Shown piece after piece: positions 1 through 12,720 of a stretch of DNA of 64,000 bases. Under the pieces are notes generated by a model that saw only the letters and a program-made list of their open reading frames with translations, did no database searches and was not told where the DNA came from. A program made the translations under genes and the position numbers. The first letter of the stretch is position 1; every line of letters begins with the position of its first letter. Origin of the DNA: Tubulanus polymorphus (lineage: Eukaryota; Nemertea; Palaeonemertea; Tubulaniformes; Tubulanidae); NCBI RefSeq assembly GCF_964204645.1, contig NC_134034.1, forward strand, positions 3,318,072 through 3,382,071. Direction: 5' to 3'.

Positions 1-493
1 GTTCATTTTCGTTCTATAGTCAATCAAACGACCAGTCTCACTACTTACAACCAATTCTAGACTATAAATTCATGACTGCGCTACTGTGCCCAAATGTATG
101 TGACCGCCAATGTAACACCACGAAATTGCCAGCCTGTCTTCATATTGGAAAAATCCTATAATCATTACCTCCCTATTCTACACGTGGATTACTTGGAAAT
201 ATAGGCGCGTCTTGTAGAACATACTTATTAGACTTTGAGCAATGTAAATAATCTACTTAGCAATATTGTCTTCAATCGATTTGGACACAAAAAAAACTTC
301 CGTATTTCTACATCAATAAATAATGGCTGGGTGTATATCAACTACGTGTCGTACTATAGAACGAAGGGTTCTTGAAGGAATTTTACCAAGTTCTTCGATT
401 CCGTAAACAAGAAATTCTGTGAATTAGCCTGACCACCCGTAACTATATATCTTAACTTCGATTTCCAATTCCAAAAACAAACCCGCTCAAGTT
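1..493. other. Intergenic, no feature seen
   Basis: AT-rich single-copy-looking DNA. I see no reading frame, repeat or RNA that I can support here. Confidence 0.4.
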
Positions 494-940
494 TCATTTC
501 CGACAGGCGGGTTTGTAAAGAGACACGCCAGATATAAAATCAAACCAGCCGATAAAATGAACTCGAGGGATAATCATCCCTGCGTATTTCAAGTTAAAAT
601 AGATGAAAAATCCGATAGCATAGATATTTGTCTTCGAAAACCGAGAACCGAATGACTTAATGCGGAAAGGAACAAACAAACATAGACAACCCACAATCAA
701 AAGAGAGAATCGAAAGACGGTTTTGACGGTTGCTTTGAGCCATTCAGAAATATCTTCTTTTTCTTTCGGCCCATAGCATTCGAGTTGGACCAGCGATCTT
801 AAAAAAAGTTTTATTCGATCGTTGGTTACATCGTTCGAAAAAACGTACCTTATATTAAGAATAGCCTGAGTTGATGTTGCTCCGTATTTTACAAACCCAG
901 AACAGAACCGACAGTCGGCAGTCTGGTGGTTTAGAATCAT
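494..940 (-). CDS. Orphan 148-codon ORF with two hydrophobic segments, possible last exon
   Basis: This is an open frame of 148 codons that I do not recognise. It encodes two hydrophobic stretches, one around residues 76-94 (FRFSLLIVGCLCLFVPFRI) and one around 105-125, and it ends in a Lys/Cys-rich tail. An in-frame stop lies just upstream of the first Met, so as a single exon it is complete. A splice acceptor-like CCACCAG lies a few codons after that Met, so it could instead be the 3' exon of a membrane protein truncated by the window edge. No neighbour supports either reading. It could also be a chance ORF. Confidence 0.25.
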   Translation of the reverse strand: MILNHQTADCRFCSGFVKYGATSTQAILNIRYVFSNDVTNDRIKLFLRSLVQLECYGPKEKEDISEWLKATVKTVFRFSLLIVGCLCLFVPFRIKSFGSRFSKTNIYAIGFFIYFNLKYAGMIIPRVHFIGWFDFISGVSLYKPACRK

Positions 941-1704
941 TTTTATTTAGGCGCGTATCAGGCCGCGGCACCTGCGTCACATCGGACTTTTCTTTTATTG
1001 CATATTCTAATATCCGCTATCAATACTTCCACTGTTTTCTAATCTACTCAAGTTTTTATCGACGTATCCCAGGCATTCTTCGTACGTATTGCGCGGCGGG
1101 TCTAGAAGGAGACTATATAAATATAGATTGATGCCTTAATCAATTTTTACTGAACGGACTATGCGACATCTGTTAGTGAAGTGTTCGAGTAGCGTGTTAC
1201 CATAAAATACGTCCAATATTGATAGAAAAAAATTAAGTTTGCAATAACATAAAATCCGCATCCTGGAGATTTAGCGAAACGAATATATCATACGTCATCC
1301 TTTATTTGTTACTTGAGGGTTCGAGGATTATACTAAAAAAAACAAGAAAACGTCTATCGAGTATTATACTAAAAAAGACAAAAAAGTCCAATATGGCCAG
1401 GGATAAAGCACGTTCGTATTAACATAAAATCTGCATCCCGGAGATTTAGCAATTCGTGGCAGAAATGAACTATAAAAACAAATCGCGTGTTTAGATTCAC
1501 TCGATCATTTCATTTGTAATATCTTTATTCGCGTATGAAATGAATTTCTATGTGAACTAATCCAGCGTCGATCTTAGCATCATCGTTATCACCGTCGTTA
1601 TAATTTTTTATAGATGATTATCCGTTATTTCATCTGGAAGCCTATATTCGCTCGCATACATAATATCAGACCGACTGCAGGTGTCTGCGTTTCATATGAT
1701 TAGC

Positions 1705-1790
1705 GTCATCAGTAGCTCGGTAGGATAAGGCGTAACACCATCAGTGCTGAATGACGAGAAGGTTCGAGTCCTACTAGTCCAAGAGCTAGC
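1705..1790 (+). repeat. tRNA-derived SINE head
   Basis: An A-box-like TAGCTCGGTAGG (1713-1724) is followed 36 bp later by a perfect B box, GGTTCGAGTCC (1761-1771), which is the internal polymerase III promoter layout. The flanks do not form an acceptor stem, so this is a SINE head rather than a tRNA gene. Confidence 0.55.
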
Positions 1791-2017
1791 TACGGGTTGT
1801 TTCTATCCATAAGACTTAGAAAGTATGTTTGGTCCAGCGGACAGGCATATTACTGAGTACTTTAACTGGCTCTAAGCCGGGGATGGGCCACCTGCAGCCT
1901 TTAAGATTTAGGGGTTTAGGGTGTGTGTATTTAACCGATTTTACTGACAAAATTTTCCGGGGGTAAATGGGTTCCAGCTAATTCCTAATGGCCAACGTGC
2001 GGGCAACCCTTCAAAGG

Positions 2018-2075
2018 CCGGCAGCCAGCCAGCCAGTCAGCCAGCCAGTCAGCCAACCAGCCAGCTAGTCAGTCC
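2018..2075. repeat. CAGC/CAGT tetranucleotide array
   Basis: About 14 degenerate 4-bp units alternate CAGC, CAGT and CAAC. Confidence 0.8.
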
Positions 2076-2795
2076 TCACAATTTCAAAACCATGCACTAA
2101 AAGCCTGATAAACCCTGTTTAGTGTTTCCGAGAGGCAATACACAGTCACTGAATTAATTTTCAGAGAAGACCTATTGAGTTTGAGAAGAAATCCAGCGTC
2201 GACGTCCTGAAGCATTAGTATTAGTATTAGTCCTGAAGCATTTGGCATCTCCCGCCGGTGTCCAACCTGCATCGCACTCACAAACTAAAAGCCAAAAAAG
2301 AAGTATTGGTGGTCGGGCATTTTCCCAAAATTGTATTCCTGTCAGCCTTCGGGCAATCGCATCCATCGATGATTTTAGAAAGCAGGTAAAATGCTTTCTT
2401 TTTAAGGGGGCATTTGATGACATGTAAAGCCCTCTGAGCACAGAATTGTTTTCATTCAAACATTCGTACGAAAAAAATTGTTTTCGCTCAACCAAATTTT
2501 TTGCCGGGATAAACAGTTTTTCATTTCAACAATAACATAGCTTTTGAACAAAAAAAGGATCTTTCAGGGGCTCCGCAGTAACTTAAAGCCGGACGTAGGT
2601 CGGCTTTGCGACGCGATGCGATCCACGCGTTGCATCGCAAGTTTCGGTGCAAGTCAGTTGCGGTACGATTGTCACCGATGTGTGCGACTAGTTTCTACCA
2701 GTCGCAAGAGCGCGTAGGTCGGTTGTGACGGTCGTGTCGCGTCGCAGAAAGTAGAACACGTGCGACTCCTTGTGACTGGCGTAGAATCCTGTTCA

Positions 2796-3146
2796 ACGCT
2801 GGATTTCGACAAAGCATTTGATAAGGCACAACATCAGCCATTACTTAACAGGCTATTAGGAAACAGTATATGGAAACGTCCTATTAGGAAACGTGCTATT
2901 TTACAATATTTTGTACTAATTCCTACTACTTTATATTGTTATTTAATTCGTAAATAAAACATTATTATTATTAAGTATCAATGATAGGTCGTTCAAATGG
3001 CTCAGCAGTTATCTCTGAACGAAAACTTTTAGCCGAAATCAACGGAACGCCTCATCTTGGGATAAGTCGGTCTAACTAGTGGAGTCACGCAAGGTAGTAT
3101 CCTAAGTCGTCTTCTGCTTAATGTCCTGACAAATGACATACACAGT
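2796..3146 (+). pseudogene. Dead non-LTR retrotransposon reverse transcriptase fragment
   Basis: Two separate blocks translate to hallmark motifs of LINE reverse transcriptases. At about 2799-2860 the frame reads LDFDKAFDKAQHQPLL, matching the catalytic-aspartate block usually seen as LDFSKAFDxVxHxxLL. At about 3070-3146 it reads TSGVTQGSILSRLL followed by NVLTNDIH, matching the SGVPQGSxLGPLLF-INDI block. The blocks are far too close together and are separated by AT-rich DNA with stops, and the YADD box is absent. This is therefore an internally deleted, inactive copy. The clade (CR1, Jockey or similar) cannot be told from so little. Confidence 0.75.
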
Positions 3147-5397
3147 AATCCAAAATATACCAGACCGAGTAAATTTCCAAAACGACCTTAACACGCCGTT
3201 CGACCAAAAAACTTAACGTTCCCACAAGAAAATCTTGTTCGAATGAAAACAATTCAGTTTGATCGAACAATAAACTTTTTGTTTGAACCATAACTTTTCT
3301 TCAAACAGGTGCGCGATTTGTAAGTCTTGATTTGCGAATGAATAGGATCTGTGTAAACTGTGCCCACGTGTTTTCTAACAATTCGATCTGAGTCGAAGAG
3401 CAGAAGATCGTAGCCGATTTACCATAGCCTTATCAAAATCCCAATGGCCGGGTCAAATTGGGAGAAAATCAGTACTGGCAATCATGATTAATTTTTTTAG
3501 GGAGTAGAAGGTGGATATTTTGAAGGCTAGAATAGCGGCTACGATTAATAAGAATTGAATTAGAATGATCTTTCGACGAATACGACCTGGCAGGGTGATT
3601 TCAATTATATTCGTAGAATCAAAAGAGCCGACAAATCAAAACATTATCGATGCTAGATCCACGCGACTTTGATGAAATATACTAGTATACCGTATCGCGG
3701 GATTCGTTCGGTATCTGAACGGTCATGGCTAGATATTGATTTCTGCCACGCGGTTGGAGTTAAGAAATTAGGTGGGTTTCTAGCCTAATATAGCGATACA
3801 GGTTGACCACCATCTCAGTCCAATCCACTTTTTAGCAAACTACTGTCGAGTCCTGAAGAGGCTGTGCGAATCAATTAAAAAGAAATGCATTGCCTTAAAA
3901 AATTCTATAGAAAAAGTGGACTCCCTGTGTCAAATGGGATGGGAGCGCCATCCAGGCCCTGGAATATAGAATCCTCAATAATGAAATCTCGATGTAAGGC
4001 TGTTGACTAGGTTGTCGCTCGTGCGAAGTTGTTTGTATCCTTGCGATCGATGCGAATAGAGCGATGTTTGTGCGAGCGAGTTGGTGTCAGCGCAAATGAT
4101 GTTAAGTAAAACATTGATCTACGAATGGTTGATGTTTTTTATAGAAATAAACTGGCCAGATTTGCGGGCTTCAGCTCACTCTGTCCTGACAACAAGGATA
4201 GACCTAACCTTCAATGGGAAGGCCGCAGGGGTTCGGACTATCGACACCAGCTGTTTATTGGCTGCACTTTCGCTAAGCCTCGTGCCGTGCCTTTTTGAGA
4301 GGCAGTTCTATTTCAAGAAAATAGACGCTTTTCAGTGATGAGGGCAAATGTTTTTCCCTGAAAAGGGCATTTACCTACTGAAAAAGGATAAATGTTAAAT
4401 ACGGATGATTTTTTCGATAACGTCAACTTCAACGACGTCTCAGTTTTAACTTTCATGACTTTAAATTCAATTTTTGGCACCTTTTGAATATATATCATTT
4501 GATGATGGATTACTTTTCATTTTCAAAAAAGAAATGAAAATTATATCGAAATTTCAAAATCTTGACCCGAATCTTTTCACACTGACTTTTTGAAGGGTAC
4601 TATGATGCGCGCATGAAAAAATGAGAAGTGATATTGAAATTTGACTCATTATTACAAAAAAAACTAATCTAGATGTATAATTTCGTCAAACGAGACTGCA
4701 TACATGTCTATTGTTTCTAAAATTTACAAAGATTTATTAAAAATCTGTTCAAATCATAAGCTTTTCAGGCAATAATTTATGTTTAATCGAGACGAGATCA
4801 ATGATTATCGATGATTGTATGATCAACAGGGCAAGTTGTTGCACGGATACTCAAATGAAAAACGACGTAAAAAAATCAGATTGATATAGTCTCACTTCGT
4901 TTCTACCTTCATCCGTTCCAGAGACATGAACGAAATGAGAAAATTCTTCTTTTTTGGGCTAACCGGAGAAAATAAATTCGACAATGCCGATCCAGTTAGC
5001 ACAAAAACTATGGCGCCTGTGAAAAAGCTGATCTACTCATAGCTGTCTGAAACAAAATTCAGCCGTGCTGTAGTGCGGTTGTGTACCGATTTTGTTTGTA
5101 CAGAAATCGAGTCGTTTGTTGTTGTTTTTTCTTGTGGAAATGTCTTAGAATTCATGCAATAAAGAATATTAAGAAACAAAGACAAGACGAGAGATAATTT
5201 TTGATTTAGTTTTGCATATATTTCCTGTTACTGCATGATATGAATACATAGTGGACAGTCGGAGAAGTTAATGCAAGTAAAACAAGATGAGCTCCATAGT
5301 GGAAATAACCCCAATGCACGTTTTAGATATCATCAATAAAGCTTGATGTGAAAAAAATTAAGAGTTGTAATATTTTTGCATGATCGACGTCTGATTC
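3147..5397. other. Intergenic, duplicated promoter remnant only
   Basis: Positions 3306-3405 match the DNA upstream of the CUB-like gene at 8191-8285 (shared GATTTGyAA, GGATCTGTGTAAAC, CCACGTGTTTT). They look like the 5' flank of a lost paralogue. The rest is AT-rich with no convincing gene; the small ORFs at 4081-4338 and 4313-4498 have no features. Confidence 0.45.
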
Positions 5398-8076
5398 CTA
5401 ACAATTGCAAACAGAAGTGAATCTGATTCTCAATTCCTTGTAATCGCCTTTGTTGAAGTAATAGCCGGAGTATTTGTAATCGACGTTCCATTGTTTAGCG
5501 GGAGATTTTGATCCCAGATCAGCGTCTGTGCCGTTTAAGTTGGTTAATTTGTGCTTGCCGATTAAAATGCTTATTTTGTCGTCGAGGGATCCGGCAATCC
5601 TTGGTCGTATCTTGGCGAAATAATCCGGGTAAATACTCACATGCTCGAACCAATAGTTTAGATTTATTGGAATATTACCGTACGGTGTATCAAGACTTTC
5701 AATCTCATAACGCAATTTCTGAAAAAAAAAACAGCCGCCGCAATAAGACCAGAACATGAAAATATGATTTTCTTCTTTTATTGTTCTGTTCATATGGGAT
5801 ACCTTTGCTGGGTTCTTCGGTCGAATCATCCAGCGACAAGTGAATCGATGCGCGTAAGTCGTTTCTTCTATAACTTTACGAGGCATTCTCAACGTATAAA
5901 CATCATCAACAAATATGATCAGTGGCTCTTCTTGGCAAACCGAATGTAACGCTGGTGCCGAACCTTTTTCAACGGAAAGTTTCCGATTATCTCTTTCAGA
6001 AATGTAAAGGAGTAATTCATTTTCAAATAGTCAATTACTAATATGTTACAAAACTCACCAACTAGAGTTAACAGTATGCTGAGCTCATATCCCTTCTTTC
6101 TAAAGAATGACAACTCATACGATGGTGGAAACTTGTTTAGTTTCTCGCGTACATCGTCTTTATTGCCGCAATATTTCGGTCCTTGATATCCCCGATACCT
6201 CCTTAAGGTGTCGTTGACAATCCCGATGTAATCCTTATGATTGCAGCTGATGTTACCGATTTTCTCAACATTAAACTTAATTGTCTGAATGAATGAAAAT
6301 GAAAACCAAAATGAAAATGTTCCATTGAAAATTGATGCGAATTCTAAAAAGTAGCTGTTGAAACACATACGTTATTTGGGTTGTTTGCTTTGAATTTCCA
6401 CTGAGTAGCTCTCGGAATTGTTGGGTATTTTGCAAATTCCAACTTGTATTCAGAGTCTACTTGAATCGGCCTGCCATTATTGTCCTCCGCTGAAATATCA
6501 TAATTTCGCAATTATATCAGATTTTCGCTGTTAATAAACGTTGTAGATTTAATTCTATTCAGATTGTTTAATCATCTACCCATTGAGTAGAAGATCATTT
6601 ATAGGAAATGGAAACATACTCATTTACCTATTGAGTAGAAGATCACCTTCACGATTCGTTTTTGTACATCTGCATCGTTTTCTGTGGGGTGTGTTGCGAA
6701 TTCGACAGCGAACTCGCGGGCACGTTTTTCACCGAAGTCGCCTTGACTTGCGCCAATTTGTCGTGGTAGATTCCCGCACTTTTTCTTTTTGTAGTAGCTG
6801 TATGGGTCGTAGGAAACCGACTCAATCTGAACGTAAGCAGCACACTCGCTATCGTACGGTGTATTGAACTGCAGTATTTTATAATGAATGATCTAAAATG
6901 GCAAAACAATTAAACTAATTGAATTAAATCAATTCAATGTCGAATGAATCACCGGGAGAACAAGGAGAATCGGAATGATTAAGCCACCCGTAAGTGAGCA
7001 ACTGTCAAACTTATCAAAATCGTGCTAAGTTAATGCTGCATACAGGTTTAAACGTTTCCGTTCGTCAGTATAATAAATAAGCATCGTCGTCGTCGTCATC
7101 ATCATTAGTTAAGCCTCAGACACACTGGGCGATTTTATGACCGATTTGATCGCCGACAGACCCGGACACACTGGGCGACTTTACCGGCGATTTCGTCGGG
7201 CGACGAAATCGCCCAGTGTGTCCGGGACTTTACATCAACAAGCGCCGCTGCGCCAAGGTGTTGTATTGCTCACGATCTGTAGTCATTTGTTCGCATAATC
7301 ACATAACCAGGTTTTACGGGGTCGTCCTCACGACCGTTCTGTTGGTCGCAAAGACTCCTGTAGTGCTTTACACGCGGGCGTTTCAGATGGTAGGCGCATC
7401 AAATGTCCCAGCCAAAGTTAGTCATCTTCTGGTTATGATTTCATATGCCCAGAAAAAATAGATTAAATCGAGCTGCAGAATGAAGTGCAGGAATAAAATG
7501 TTGTCTGACGGATGACAGCAAACGACAGATTGAAATTCTGATATGCAAATACACATCGACGGGCGTATAAAAATAAATGCACCAATAAATAATAATAATC
7601 ACACGTTCAGTTTCTGATTCTTTCATGTTTTGGTCAAATGTACATAAGATAAAATTGATCTCTTACTTGATTCGTATTGTCGGGTCTGATAATCCAGTAA
7701 CAGGACGCATTCTTCACAAAGTCAGAGGGGCCTAATTCTAGTTCAAATTTCCCTGACGAGGGGACCTCAACAACCCTCATGGGATCACACGCATCGATGG
7801 TGTTTAAACCTGAAACCGTTAAAAAAACCCAAGAAAGATTAATTTCAGTTCGTAGGTGCTTGCGTGAAACCTTTATGTTGATGACGATCGAATATGCACA
7901 AATTTGAAAAGGAATTTTGAAGATTCGACTATAATTCTTGAACCTGCCCACAAACGATATTACAGATTTTCCAATCGCAAGATACGATCAAAGTATCATC
8001 ACATCTGAAATTTCACTTATCACAATTTTTACTTACCAAAGATGAGAACGAGAAGCGCTATGTGACAGTTCACCAT
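5398..8076 (-). CDS. Secreted three-module CUB-like protein (7 exons, 412 aa)
   Basis: On the minus strand the exons are 8037-8076, 7667-7809, 6628-6868, 6371-6489, 6059-6284, 5803-5951 and 5398-5718. They sum to 1239 nt, all boundaries are GT-AG, and phase is kept throughout. Exon 1 encodes a signal peptide (MVNCHIALLVLIFG). The rest forms three CUB-like repeats. Each begins with a phase-1 exon that ends in phase 0 after a W-containing strand (CYWIIRPDNTNQ, QWKFKANNPNN, CRWMIRPKNPAK) and continues in a second exon. Cysteines include KYCG in module 2, and module 3 ends in VCNC. CUB domains are extracellular beta-sandwich binding modules, so an extracellular binding role is likely but the ligand is unknown. 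The modules are diverged, so a CUB-related fold is safer than a strict CUB assignment. Remnants near 3.3 and 11.1 kb indicate a former tandem family. Confidence 0.8.
7117..7235. repeat. GACACACTGGGCGA foldback element
   Basis: GACACACTGGGCGA occurs twice in direct orientation (near 7127 and 7172) and once inverted (near 7208). The inner pair forms a long hairpin around CGATTTCGTCGG. It sits in intron 2 of the CUB-like gene and is a MITE by structure. Confidence 0.6.
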
Positions 8077-11000
8077 CTTCAGACCAAGCAATCCACGCTG
8101 AAAATGACATTTGATTCGACTCTTAAATATACTGCCTATTCTAGCGTTGTTGTTTGATGATGATAAATAGTAGCTGGTTACGTCCGTTTATACAGGCGCG
8201 CGATTTGCAAACTTAGATTAGCGAATGAATCGGGATCTGTGTAAACACTGTGGCCACGTGTTTTTGTACATATTCCATGCGAGCCGACAAAAGATCCGCC
8301 TACATTTGCTTTGAAATCATACTCGAAACTAGAATTCTTCGATAAGCCCTATATCGAAATCCCAATTATTCGAAAAACAACGCACTACCGGCTTAAGGGT
8401 GAGATTTGGCTTGGATCCAATATAAGAAATCATGTAAATATAGCGGTTTCATCATTTTTAGGGTTTCTGCTGCGTTCGCAGAAACCCTCTTGTAATTCTG
8501 TTGATTATTATCATTATAAATTTTCCACTTTTCAGCCAAAGATTTTTCATAACATGTATCTCCTCTCAGATTCGACTACTAACAGCTAATAAACGTAATT
8601 TTCAATCATGACAGAAATATAACTCAGCGCCTGACCATTTCGAATTTGCGTATTTTAATTTATTATGAATGAATCCCGCATTATTATTCTTTAAAAAAAG
8701 AATAATAATGGGTCTAAACAGCAAATAAGAATGTCGCAAGAATCGTCATCCATCGTATATCCCGAAAAGCCTACAAATTACCGCACGACCTTGAGCTTCA
8801 AACTCAACCGTAAATCACGGATTCGGACATACAATTAGTCCCGATCCGTCATTTCCCACGAACGATAACTACAGCCGGTGCGCAATAAGTGTCTTATTAA
8901 GGAAACATGGCGGATGGTTGAAATAATTTGCGGCTTAAATTTATCGCGAGTTTTAGGACCTTAATGAATTTCACGAAACCATGATCCTTAAAATGAGTCA
9001 ATCGGTTAATTCTATTCGCAAATCAATTATCGTTGGCTACATTTCCTGAAGATTTCTGGCTCGATTCAACGTAATATGGACAGAAATGGTAGGAATTTCC
9101 ATACGGAATTTTACTTCCGCGTTCACTCGACGACTCAGATCGATGACAACGACAGCAGATTTTACGTAATTTAAGGTGAGAATCCGATAACCAGGGAATG
9201 TTTTACATATTAGTACATATGGTAGCAAATGAGTACTCGGTGAAGCAATGATCATTGTTGGCTAGCTACTTTACCTAGCTTTTTGGGGGGGGGGGTACAC
9301 CTCGAATAGGCCTTTAATGTAGTGTGTAGAGCCAGTGGAGAAATCCCAAGTTGTTAGTAAGGGGCTGCTTTACTCTTATGTGTACGACTATTTATTTTGG
9401 TCACTTTCTTTCCAGCTATTATTCGAGGAATGAACTGGTCACTACGGTCTTCAATTCATTTGCTGATTCTTGCAGCTGGTGGAAATAAATTCAAACCACA
9501 GTGTGCGAGTGTACGTTCCAAATCAAGCTTTTTCGTCATTGTCGTAACTTCAGCGCAACTGTCTCTGTTGCCATGATTACAATATTTGGATAAGTAATCA
9601 GTTATTATACTTTCTTTCACTCCTCTATGATATTATATAACCGAGTAATTATTATATTTGATTGCTTAATTACTGGTGGAAAGAGGTCAGATGGCATGAA
9701 AATCGACTGTGGCTGACTATTGGTGCGAGTAGATCAGGCGTCGATTTTTCAAAGAGTGTAGCCAACAAGCTTGTATCATCAGGGGGTATACAAATATCCG
9801 AAGATAAATGAAAACTTCACCTCGTTGATCGTCAGTTGATTTTGCTGTAATTTTTTCGCCTGGATAAATCAACACATCATTCAGTTCAAAATCTGTGTTC
9901 AGTATAGAATTTCTTTCAATAAAATGAAAATTTAATTGACTTATTTTTATGCATTAAAGATTGAAATTGAATGCATCTTAAAAACCAGAGAAATCAAATT
10001 CTGTGAAGTCAGTTAAGGTCTTTTGCTCGAATCAAGCCGAAGCTCAGATGGATAGAATTCAATTCCTCAATGTCCTATAATGCAGAGTGCGATAAAGTCT
10101 ACACACTGAAAAACTTTGGGCTGTGTTAGTATAATTTGGATAAGTTAGCAATATAATGACCGCCCTGGCCCGCTACATCTGAGACATATTTAGACTGTGT
10201 TGCTTCGATGCTTTGACAAACAGAGTTCTAAGGACAAGCTTCAAGATGGAAAATAACCCCACATATTACGTAGATAGAATATTGTGAAGAATGTAAAGAA
10301 AGAACGGGAAGAAATAAAGTGATCTAAAACGTCTGTTGTGACTCCCGCATTTTTACCAGATAGTCGAGTATCGCGGGGCACTCGTATCCACACCTGGTGT
10401 GATTCTCCAAGTTGTTTTTGTCTCTTGAGGCTATTAGTTGTGTCGAAAATATTTTTCGAAGGTGTGACTTCGATGTGCTTAACATTTTCTGTTTTATGTT
10501 AAGTTAATAATATCGAAACGTTGCATAACATATCGGCAATCTTCTAGCTGCCAATATGTTTGATCAGCTTCTTTGGCGTGCACACGTATTTGAGTTGCGG
10601 TGTCTGTTCTAAAACCATCATTGTCATTTCGAATACTCCTCCGCAACGCAAACTGTATACACAGCAGCGAGTCGAGCTACGAATATCAGTAATCGGTCCA
10701 TATATCCTTCTGTGGACGATCGATTGCTTATTATTTGTCCACGCGATCATCTCAACTTGGGATCATGTTTTTTATGTATACAGCTCCTATATTCGTCGCT
10801 TGAATCCTTTGCATAACAACTAGAAATTGTTTATGTTAACATTTGGAAAATTCCATTAAGAAAACAAGAGCAGCTTTTATAGTATCATCGGGTTTATCAA
10901 ACAGTTGGAGATTGATAAGATAAAACAGGATGAATTATTGCTATGATATAAACTCAGATAAAACATTAATTAATAATCTGTTTTTAAACTGTGTAGAAAT

Positions 11001-11080
11001 GAAAAACATTCGACCATTTCCAGTACACCATTCTTCGTTATTTGGTTCTCGTGTCCTGTATCCTAGCCAGTGAATGAAGT
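8077..11080. other. Intergenic, no gene supported
   Basis: The sequence is mostly AT-rich. It contains a perfect 11-bp-stem hairpin at 8459-8487 (AGGGTTTCTGC / GCAGAAACCCT) and a run of about ten G at 9283. The ORFs here are short and featureless. Confidence 0.4.
8120..8131 (-). promoter_or_regulatory. TATA-like box of the CUB-like gene
   Basis: Minus-strand TATATTTAAG lies about 45-55 bp upstream of the start codon at 8076. That is compatible with a short 5' leader if exon 1 is the first exon. It is a sequence match only. Confidence 0.35.
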
Positions 11081-11283
11081 GAATTTGATTTTCAATTCTT
11101 TATAAACGCCTTTGTTGAAATGATAGCCGGCGTATTGGTAATCGACGTTGCATTGTTCGGCGGGAGTTGTAGATCGAAGATCGGCGTCAGTGCCGTCTAA
11201 GTATCCTTTTACGCCGTTGAGGGATCCGGCAATCTTTGGTCGTCTTTTGGTGAAATAGTCCGGATATCAAAACCAGGCACTGA
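11081..11283 (-). pseudogene. 3'-end remnant of a second CUB-like gene
   Basis: The minus-strand translation aligns with the last exon of the CUB-like gene at 5398-5718. It shares YPDYF, IAGSL, DGTDADL, NVDY and GYY/GYHFNKG, and ends in its own stop. The frame is open over about 67 codons, but the homology stops abruptly at about 11283, with upstream codons deleted and no further exons recognisable beyond. It is a truncated paralogue. The conserved frame suggests fairly recent loss. Confidence 0.75.
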
Positions 11284-11779
11284 AATCCTTATAAACCCGG
11301 TTTAGTGTTTCCAGGAGGCAATACACAAAGAAGTCACGAAACGAGCCAGATTCTGTTAGACAAATTATTAAAGTACTGATGATTGTATGCGATGTTGGTC
11401 GAGATTTATTAGCTGTGTATATTATACAGTCGAATTTTATGAGCATTTATTTTCAGAGAAGACCTAAAGCTGTGGCCATATAAATATGGAGCCCGGAAGT
11501 TTAGGGTTTAAGATAATACAAGTCTATATAAAACTGGCCTCTGATGTTTAACACTCGGGCGTGACAGCCGCCAGTACACAGTAACTTACTAACCTGCGAT
11601 ATCAAAATGTATGACGTCACCGACAGCAGCATTAATTCCAAGGCTAGCAAATAATTCATCTGAAATGATTGACACAAGTAAATATTCTTCACTAACAATT
11701 ATTATACACTCTTGAATCCCGTTAATGCGTTTATTGCCATTGGATTGAATTGAAAATCTTTGATTTGCTTTGAATGCCA

Positions 11780-11870
11780 GCAGCTGCGCAGTGACTGAAT
11801 GGTGCAAGCCGCCCGTCACTCGTTTCGCCAATCGAGCGTCCAGGGTTCGAATCCCGGGTGGAGATAGAGT
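11780..11870 (+). repeat. tRNA-derived SINE head
   Basis: A perfect B box, GGTTCGAATCC (11844-11854), is followed by CGGGTGG. Upstream sequence is tRNA-like, but no complete cloverleaf can be drawn. Confidence 0.5.
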
Positions 11871-12499
11871 TTTTTGGTCGAAGGTTCTATGCTATGGTCT
11901 ATCTTCGCCTAGAAACATCGAACCCGACAGTAATGCTCGCGTGGCGCTCAGTGGGTTGAGGGTTCATGTATTTGAGAAAAATTTACAGCAATGTTGTTTG
12001 ATCGGCCATAGAACTAGGATTGTCTTAGGCCGGTATTATTAAGCCTACTCCGCTTGTTATTCTTGAAATTCGGTCGGGCACGGATAACACGAGTTTTAAA
12101 CAACCCACAAACTGTAGACATCTAGGTGAAGAGTCGTAATAAATGAAATACTGCGCATTAGGTCAAGCCTCCACTTGGGTGCAGTCAAATTAAACCTACT
12201 GCATGAAACTGGAAAGAGATGACAACCGACAAAGAGTCAAACTGAAATCATTAAAACCACTTTAGTTGTTACAAAACATTGTCAGTTTACTTACCTTGTT
12301 ACTCGATGCAGTCGCGATTGCCAACACTAAAAATGTGCCGCATTCAATCTATTTTTTAAACGTGTTCAAATAATGTGTGTTATCACCGTTTGAAATAATT
12401 GCCTTATTTACCATGATGAGATTACGACCTTAATCCCGTGCAAATTTGGATTAATGACGAGGTGCAAATGTGGAATTCGGTTTTTTATATTCATCCGTG

Positions 12500-12680
12500 C
12501 CACAGAGTGTGTGACTTTGGCGGATTCCACTTGTGGCAAGTGAGGATCCACCAGGGGTCACTAGGGTGGGCACGTCAACTACTGCGGCAATAGCGGATTT
12601 TGCTTGTGGCTAGTGAGGATCCATCGAGTGTCGCTAGTGTGCAGTAGGACATCAACTTCAGCGGTAACAGAGGATTCCAC
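12500..12680 (-). repeat. Two inverted monomers of the GGTGGATCCTCACTTGCCA repeat
   Basis: This is the reverse complement of the monomer seen many times in the citrate synthase introns (AAGTGAGGATCCACCAGGG, then AGTGAGGATCCATCGAGTG). Two units are visible. Confidence 0.65.
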
Positions 12681-12720
12681 ACACGCGCACGCACGTACGC
12701 ACGCACGCACGCACGCACTC
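12676..12720. repeat. ACGC tetranucleotide microsatellite
   Basis: A near-perfect run of ACGC units. Confidence 0.85.

Larger units (their letters stand above)
941..2795. other. Intergenic, repeats only
   Basis: It contains a short diverged direct repeat (about 1238-1275 and 1421-1455, both around AACATAAAATC-GCATCC-GGAGATTTAGC), a tRNA-like SINE head at 1713-1771, and a CAGC/CAGT tetranucleotide array at 2018-2075. A segment at about 2094-2175 recurs at about 11280-11475. A GC-rich, CGATGCGA-rich patch (2580-2755) looks like a decayed MITE. No gene was found. Confidence 0.5.

Noticed and set aside
1705-1790. Functional tRNA gene
   Set aside because: A and B boxes are present, but no acceptor or anticodon stem can be drawn; the same holds for 11.8, 39.5 and 39.7 kb.
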